64,000 nucleotides of DNA from Pseudoclavibacter terrae (GTDB taxonomy: Bacteria > Actinomycetota > Actinomycetes > Actinomycetales > Microbacteriaceae), in NCBI RefSeq assembly GCF_008831075.1, contig NZ_WBJX01000001.1, forward strand, positions 1,064,515 through 1,128,514, read 5' to 3'. The position numbers and the translations under genes were made by a program. The notes beneath the pieces were generated by a model that worked only from the letters and a program-made list of their open reading frames with translations, did no database searches and was not told the origin of the DNA. Of this stretch, positions 60,296-64,000 are shown in pieces. Within the stretch, counting starts at the first letter, position 1; each line of letters opens with the position of its first letter.

Positions 60296-60916
60296 TCAGT
60301 CCGTCGGCCACACGCCGGATGTGCCTCGCCGGTGGCTGCCGACGAGGTGCGTGTCGACGATGCCGATCGCCTCCATGAGTGCGAAGAGGTTGGTTGGACC
60401 GACGAAGCTGAAGCCGTGCGCTTTGAGGCTCTTCGTGAGCTGTCGCGACTCATCGCTCGAACTCGGCACGTCTGCGGCTGAAGCTGGTCTCGGCGTCGTC
60501 GCCGGCTTGGCGCCCCAGACGAGTTCGTTGAGTGGCTCACTCTCGCGCAGCGCGACCGTGGCGCGAGCGTTCCTCATGACCGAGGAGATCTTGAGTCGGT
60601 TCCGGATCACGCCTGGGTCACCCATCAGACGCTCGAAGTCGTCGTCGCCGAACTCGGCCACCGCGTCGACGTCGAAACCGGCGAACGCCTCTCGCAGCAG
60701 CGGCCGTCGCTGCAGGATGAGGCGCCAGGACAGCCCTGACTGGAAGATCTCGAGGCACAGGCGCTCGAACACGCCCCGTTCGTCGGTGATCGGCATGCCC
60801 CATTCCGTGTCGTAGTACTGCATGAGCAGCTCGTCCCGGCTCGCCCACAGGGGCCGCGCGAGGCCGTCCTCGCCGACGACGAGGTCAGGTGTGATGGCGG
60901 TAGCTGGCAAGGGCAT
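60296..60916 (-). CDS. tag: DNA-3-methyladenine glycosylase I-like protein without zinc ligands
   Basis: A 206-aa Tag-family base-excision glycosylase. The YYDTEWGMP, the catalytic region LCLEIFQSGLSWRLILQRR and the HGFSFVGPTNLFALMEAIG are clear. The zinc-snap residues known in E. coli Tag are changed: the N-terminal Cys is replaced (LARPLWASRD), the YHDxEWG His is Tyr, and the final Cys is Ser in DTHLVGSHR; only one His remains. It may still act, as zinc-less relatives exist in Gram-positive bacteria. ATG 60916 is preceded by GGAG 6 bases upstream. Confidence 0.86.
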   Translation of the reverse strand: MPLPATAITPDLVVGEDGLARPLWASRDELLMQYYDTEWGMPITDERGVFERLCLEIFQSGLSWRLILQRRPLLREAFAGFDVDAVAEFGDDDFERLMGDPGVIRNRLKISSVMRNARATVALRESEPLNELVWGAKPATTPRPASAADVPSSSDESRQLTKSLKAHGFSFVGPTNLFALMEAIGIVDTHLVGSHRRGTSGVWPTD

Positions 60917-61067
60917 TCCTCTCCGGACGCGGAATCCTGCGATCTCCGCGAACCGGACGGGACGCGGACGGCGCCGATCGAGAACCTGCTGTGCTGAGGA
61001 CGCTACTCGCAGCCGCCGACACGCGCCGCCGCTGTCCACAGGCAGGCAGCCCGCGATGAAGGCTGGG

Positions 61068-61511
61068 CTAGCCGTTGGTCGGCAGACGTGAGCCGCTCAG
61101 CTCGGCGCCGTCGCTGCTCGCGATGAGGCACACCACGTCGCGGTCACCCTCACTCCAGGTCTGCTCGCTCGGGACAAGGTGCAGCGCGGAGAGGCCTGCG
61201 ACCGTGTCCCGGCCGAGCTCCGCGAACTCCGCTGAGCACCGTGCATCCGCCTCGGAGGCCAGAGCGTCGTCGCCTGGGAACGCGTCACCGAGTTCGCTCG
61301 GTGCAGCCGAGAGCACCTCGTAGAGGTGTGGGTCCGCGCACGAGGATGCAAGCGTCGCGACGGTGAGGTCGGCGTCCGACGAGAAGCAATCGCCGATGTT
61401 CACCTCGGTGATCGGAACCGCGCGGGGTGCCTCAGGATCGGCGGTGCAGGCCGTCAGCGCTCCGCTGACGACGAGCACGGCCAAGAGCGTTGCGGAGATT
61501 CGGGAGGACAC
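61068..61511 (-). CDS. Septum-formation-family lipoprotein
   Basis: A 147-aa secreted protein with a type II signal peptide: LLAVLVVSGALTAC gives a lipobox with the lipidated Cys at residue 22. The mature part (VNIGDCFSS, SSCADPHLYEVLSA, VPSEQTWSEGDRDVVCLIAS) matches the septum_form/DUF4190-associated domain of actinobacteria, role poorly known. Four further Cys residues may form disulphides. It lies directly upstream of a paralogue in the same direction. Confidence 0.72.
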   Translation of the reverse strand: MSSRISATLLAVLVVSGALTACTADPEAPRAVPITEVNIGDCFSSDADLTVATLASSCADPHLYEVLSAAPSELGDAFPGDDALASEADARCSAEFAELGRDTVAGLSALHLVPSEQTWSEGDRDVVCLIASSDGAELSGSRLPTNG

Positions 61512-61520
61512 CCCACCAGG

Positions 61521-62096
61521 CTAACTGGCGGAACCCGCAGCCGTTCCCGCAGTGGCTTGGCCGTCGACGGGCGTCACGATGCACAGCACTTCCCGGTCGC
61601 CGCTGGCCCACGACTCGGCACTCGGCACGATGCCCGTGTAGTTCCACTCGGTCAGGAACGGCTCCGCCCCGATGAAGCCGGTGAAGGCGGCGGAGCAGAT
61701 GTCCTCGAGGGCGGTATCGATCGCCGAGTCGCCGGGGAACGTGTCATCGCCCGGCATGTTCTCGGAGTGATACGCCTCATACGTGTGCAGCGAGTCGCAG
61801 TTCGGGAAGAGCTCAGCATCGTCGGAATCCGATTCGAGGTCGAAGCAGTCGCCGACCGCGAGGTCCTCGATGCCGGTCATCGTGCCGGCCACCGCGGTTG
61901 GTGTCGGTGTTGCCGTCTCGGATGCGGTCGGCGTGGCCGACTCCGTCTCCTCGGCAGTGGACGTCGACGTCGTCGTCACCACGGGATCGGTGCCCCCACC
62001 GGCGAGTGTCGTCACGAGGGTGCATCCACTGAGGAGCAGGAGGGCGGCGAGCCCCAGGGACGCGCCTGCGGCGCTTCGTACGGCGGCGGTTCGCAT
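61521..62096 (-). CDS. Septum-formation-family lipoprotein, paralogue
   Basis: A 191-aa lipoprotein (SLGLAALLLLSGC, lipobox Cys at about 25) with a Thr/Ser/Pro-rich linker of about 40 residues, then the same domain as its neighbour (AVGDCFDLESD, NCDSLHTYEAYHSE, PSAESWASGDREVLCIVTP). AGAGGAGC lies 7 bases before ATG 62096. The two genes are separated by 9 bases and likely arose by duplication. Confidence 0.74.
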   Translation of the reverse strand: MRTAAVRSAAGASLGLAALLLLSGCTLVTTLAGGGTDPVVTTTSTSTAEETESATPTASETATPTPTAVAGTMTGIEDLAVGDCFDLESDSDDAELFPNCDSLHTYEAYHSENMPGDDTFPGDSAIDTALEDICSAAFTGFIGAEPFLTEWNYTGIVPSAESWASGDREVLCIVTPVDGQATAGTAAGSAS

Positions 62097-62231
62097 CGTT
62101 GCTCCTCTTGGGGGTGAACAGCGGTTCAGAGCTCCTGTGCCGCTCCTGCAGACGCGACGCGACCAGTGTATTGCGGCCTCCCCGAAGATCACCACTGAGG
62201 CGAGTGGAATCGGTGCGTCGCGTCTGCGGCG

Positions 62232-62237
62232 TAGCAT
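62232..62237 (+). promoter_or_regulatory. -10 box of a probably leaderless transcript (DHA2 transporter)
   Basis: TAGCAT ends 9 bases before ATG 62247. Confidence 0.5.
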
Positions 62238-62246
62238 GTCCTCCAT

Positions 62247-63791
62247 ATGTCAGCAGATGCGACTTCCCCCACGCAGCAGTCGACTCCCGACCGCGGCCAG
62301 CCCATGCCGGCCTCGAGCGGGACCGGGGATTCCTCGCGCTGGCCCGCCTTCGCGGTGTGCGCGGCCGTCGCCGTGCTCACGATCCTCGATCTCGCCAAGG
62401 TCAACGTCACGCTCGGCCCGATCGAGCACACGCTCGGTGCGGCATCCTCCGACGTGCAGCTCATCGTCGCCGGCTACGTGCTGGCGTTCGGGATCCTGCT
62501 CGTCCCCTCGGGGCGACTCGGCGACCTGTGGAATCGCAAGCGCCTGTTCCTGATCGGTCTGGTCGCCTTCGGGCTGGCGTCACTCGTGTGCGCGCTCAGC
62601 GTGAGCACCGAGATGCTGATCGGCGGTCGAATCCTGCAGGGCTTCGCCGCAGGCATCCTGATGCCCCAGGTGCTCGGCCTCATCCAGCAGCTCTTCACGG
62701 GCCAGGAGCGCGGGCGGGCCTTCGGGATCTTCGGCGCCATCGTCGGGCTCGGCACGGCGTTCGGCCCGACGATCGGCGGATTGCTCATCGGCCTGCTGGG
62801 GGAGGAAGCCGGCTGGCGCTGGACGTTCGCCATGAACGTGCCGCTCGCCCTGGTCGTGCTCCCGTTCGCCTGGCGGCTCCTCCCGTCGAAGCAGGAAGTG
62901 GCGAAGGGGCAGACGCTCGACCTCTTCGGCGTCGCCCTCCTCGGGCTTGCCGTGCTGACCACGATGCTCCCCTTCGTGCTGACCTCGGGGCGGGACACGG
63001 ACGACCCGGCCCGGTGGTGGCTGCTCGCTCCAGCGCTCGGCTTCTTCGTCGCGTTCATCCTCTGGGAGCGGCGCTACCTCCGCATCGGGAAGACGCCCGT
63101 CGTCGACTTCGCGCTGTTCCGCACGCCCTCGTATCGCTACGGGGTGCTCATCACGACGCTGTTCTTCGCCGCGATGCCAGTCGGCTTCCTCCTCGTCACG
63201 CTCTTCCTGCAGCAGGGGCTCGGCCACACGGCCGTGCTGGTCGGCGCCGTCTCGGTCCCGTACGCGCTCACCTCGGCGGTCGTCGCGGCCGTCTCGGGCA
63301 AGTGGACGTTCCAGCACGGGGCGACGCTCGTCGCCATCGGCGTGGCGCTCTTCGCGGTGGGGTACACCGTGGTGCTCGTCGTGACCCAGTTGGCGGAGCC
63401 GGCGCTGTCGCCCTACCTGGTCAGCGCGTCGCTCATCATCTCGGGTGCGGGCGCGGGACTGGTGATGGGGGCGAACCAGATGCGGATGCTCCTGCACGTT
63501 CCCGTCGAGCAGGCTGGCATCGCGGGTTCGTTCGCCCAGGTCGGCCAGCGCCTCGGCAACGCCATGGGCTTGGCGATCGGCAGCTCCGTCTTCTTCGCGG
63601 GGGTCGCCGCGCTGCAGGTCACGGGAGCCGTGCAGGGCACGAGTTCCCCTGTCGTGCAGGAGGCCTACAAGACGTCCGTAGCCGGCGGCCTGCTCGTGGT
63701 CATCTGCCTGGCCTGTCTCACGCTCGTGGTCGCCGTCGTCGACCTGGTCGGGCATCGGCGGCGCCTGCGCGAGCAGCCAGCGGGGGAGTGA
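62247..63791 (+). CDS. DHA2-family MFS drug-type exporter
   Basis: A 514-aa proton-coupled multidrug-type exporter with 14 predicted helices. LDLAKVNVTLGPIEHTLGA, then LVPSGRLGDLWNRKRLFLIG (the loop signature), and GRILQGFAAGILMPQVLGLI, with FGIFGAIVGLGTAFGPTIGG in helix 5 (DHA2 motif C-like), are visible. The substrate is unknown. It is monocistronic, divergent from the lipoprotein genes. Confidence 0.9.
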   Translation: MSADATSPTQQSTPDRGQPMPASSGTGDSSRWPAFAVCAAVAVLTILDLAKVNVTLGPIEHTLGAASSDVQLIVAGYVLAFGILLVPSGRLGDLWNRKRLFLIGLVAFGLASLVCALSVSTEMLIGGRILQGFAAGILMPQVLGLIQQLFTGQERGRAFGIFGAIVGLGTAFGPTIGGLLIGLLGEEAGWRWTFAMNVPLALVVLPFAWRLLPSKQEVAKGQTLDLFGVALLGLAVLTTMLPFVLTSGRDTDDPARWWLLAPALGFFVAFILWERRYLRIGKTPVVDFALFRTPSYRYGVLITTLFFAAMPVGFLLVTLFLQQGLGHTAVLVGAVSVPYALTSAVVAAVSGKWTFQHGATLVAIGVALFAVGYTVVLVVTQLAEPALSPYLVSASLIISGAGAGLVMGANQMRMLLHVPVEQAGIAGSFAQVGQRLGNAMGLAIGSSVFFAGVAALQVTGAVQGTSSPVVQEAYKTSVAGGLLVVICLACLTLVVAVVDLVGHRRRLREQPAGE

Positions 63792-63794
63792 CGT

Positions 63795-63821
63795 CCGGTT
63801 CCTCGCCGAGTCGCGAACCGG
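63795..63821. terminator. Small inverted repeat between convergent genes
   Basis: CCGGTTC (63795-63801) pairs with GAACCGG (63815-63821) around a 13-base loop, just before the stop of the leftward gene. Weak. Confidence 0.4.
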
Positions 63822-63830
63822 ATCAGCGGA

Positions 63831-64000
63831 TCAGCGGGCCGCGAGGGCCTTGAGGGCCTGCTCGTGCAGAAGGCCGTTCGTGGCGAGCGCGCTGCCGTGC
63901 CACGGCCCCTCTTCCCCGTCCATGCTCGTGAACGTGCCGCCTGCCTCCACGACGATCGGCACGATCGCGGCCATGTCGTACGGCTGCAGATCGAACTCTC
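63831..64000 (-). CDS. Inositol-monophosphatase/HisN-type phosphatase, C-terminal part (5' end outside window)
   Basis: Only the last 56 codons are in the window. EFDLQPYDMAAIVPIVVEAG, then GTFTSMDGEEGPWHGSALATN and a short tail ending AARstop, match the C-terminus of the histidinol-phosphatase HisN or the extragenic suppressor/IMPase family. Which member cannot be told from the fragment. Confidence 0.7.
   Translation of the reverse strand, partial: EFDLQPYDMAAIVPIVVEAGGTFTSMDGEEGPWHGSALATNGLLHEQALKALAAR

Overview
The window is high-GC actinobacterial chromosome, most likely from the family Microbacteriaceae (phylum Actinomycetota). The evidence is the very GC-rich third positions, the UvrD2-type helicase / ThiF-like / DUF2342 / PDZ-Lon / UPF0182 gene order that mycobacteria also have, DUF3039 and DUF6504 proteins, an actinobacterial-type RF2, a tmRNA with an ANAKRTDFALAA-type tag, and many genes with a TANNNT -10 box only 6-9 nt before the start codon (leaderless transcripts). 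The genus cannot be fixed from the sequence alone.

Layout, left to right. 1-7.7 kb: the conserved envelope/DNA-repair neighbourhood (helicase end, ThiF/TOMM-like protein, DUF2342, PDZ-S16 protease, UPF0182). 8.0-11.6 kb: initiator tRNA-Met, a DUF817 membrane protein and a two-component system. 11.7-16 kb: a GNAT enzyme and an SOS-controlled DUF6504-dnaE2 pair behind a perfect LexA-like palindrome. 16-22 kb: a sugar-acid/glycoside operon (talarate/galactarate dehydratase, MFS permease, GH106-like glycosidase, FadR-type regulator). 22-39 kb: housekeeping and metabolic genes (SRAP, HisC-like, a GNAT-AAA+ fusion, omega-amidase plus aminotransferase, HtrA, an ABC-2 exporter, pncB, murI, rph, rdgB, a class III aminotransferase, tRNA-Leu).

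39-54 kb is the most unusual region. A Tad-type pilus operon (cpaF/tadA, tadB, tadC, a small Flp-like protein, two TadE-like proteins, a TadG-like protein) is split inside the cpaF ATPase gene by a 10.4-kb integrative element (39892-50274). The element has a large serine integrase at its right end, a block of small phage-like genes with no capsid or tail genes, a small serine recombinase surrounded by CGTGTCCG motifs, an uncharacterised 286-aa protein and a Type IIG restriction-modification enzyme. Joining the two chromosomal flanks across the shared AT dinucleotide rebuilds one uninterrupted 409-aa CpaF frame. Joining the two element ends builds a palindromic attP. The element therefore looks precisely excisable, and while it is integrated it should disable the pilus ATPase.

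54-64 kb: prfB, ftsEX and smpB, an unknown 681-aa membrane protein, ssrA (tmRNA), a Tag-type DNA glycosylase without its zinc ligands, two tandem septum-formation-family lipoproteins, a DHA2-type MFS exporter, and the 3' end of an inositol-monophosphatase/HisN-type phosphatase running off the right edge.

Assignments come from reading motifs and from remembered family features; no database search was possible. Starts were moved from the longest open frame wherever Shine-Dalgarno, leaderless -10 or overlap evidence favoured an internal start.
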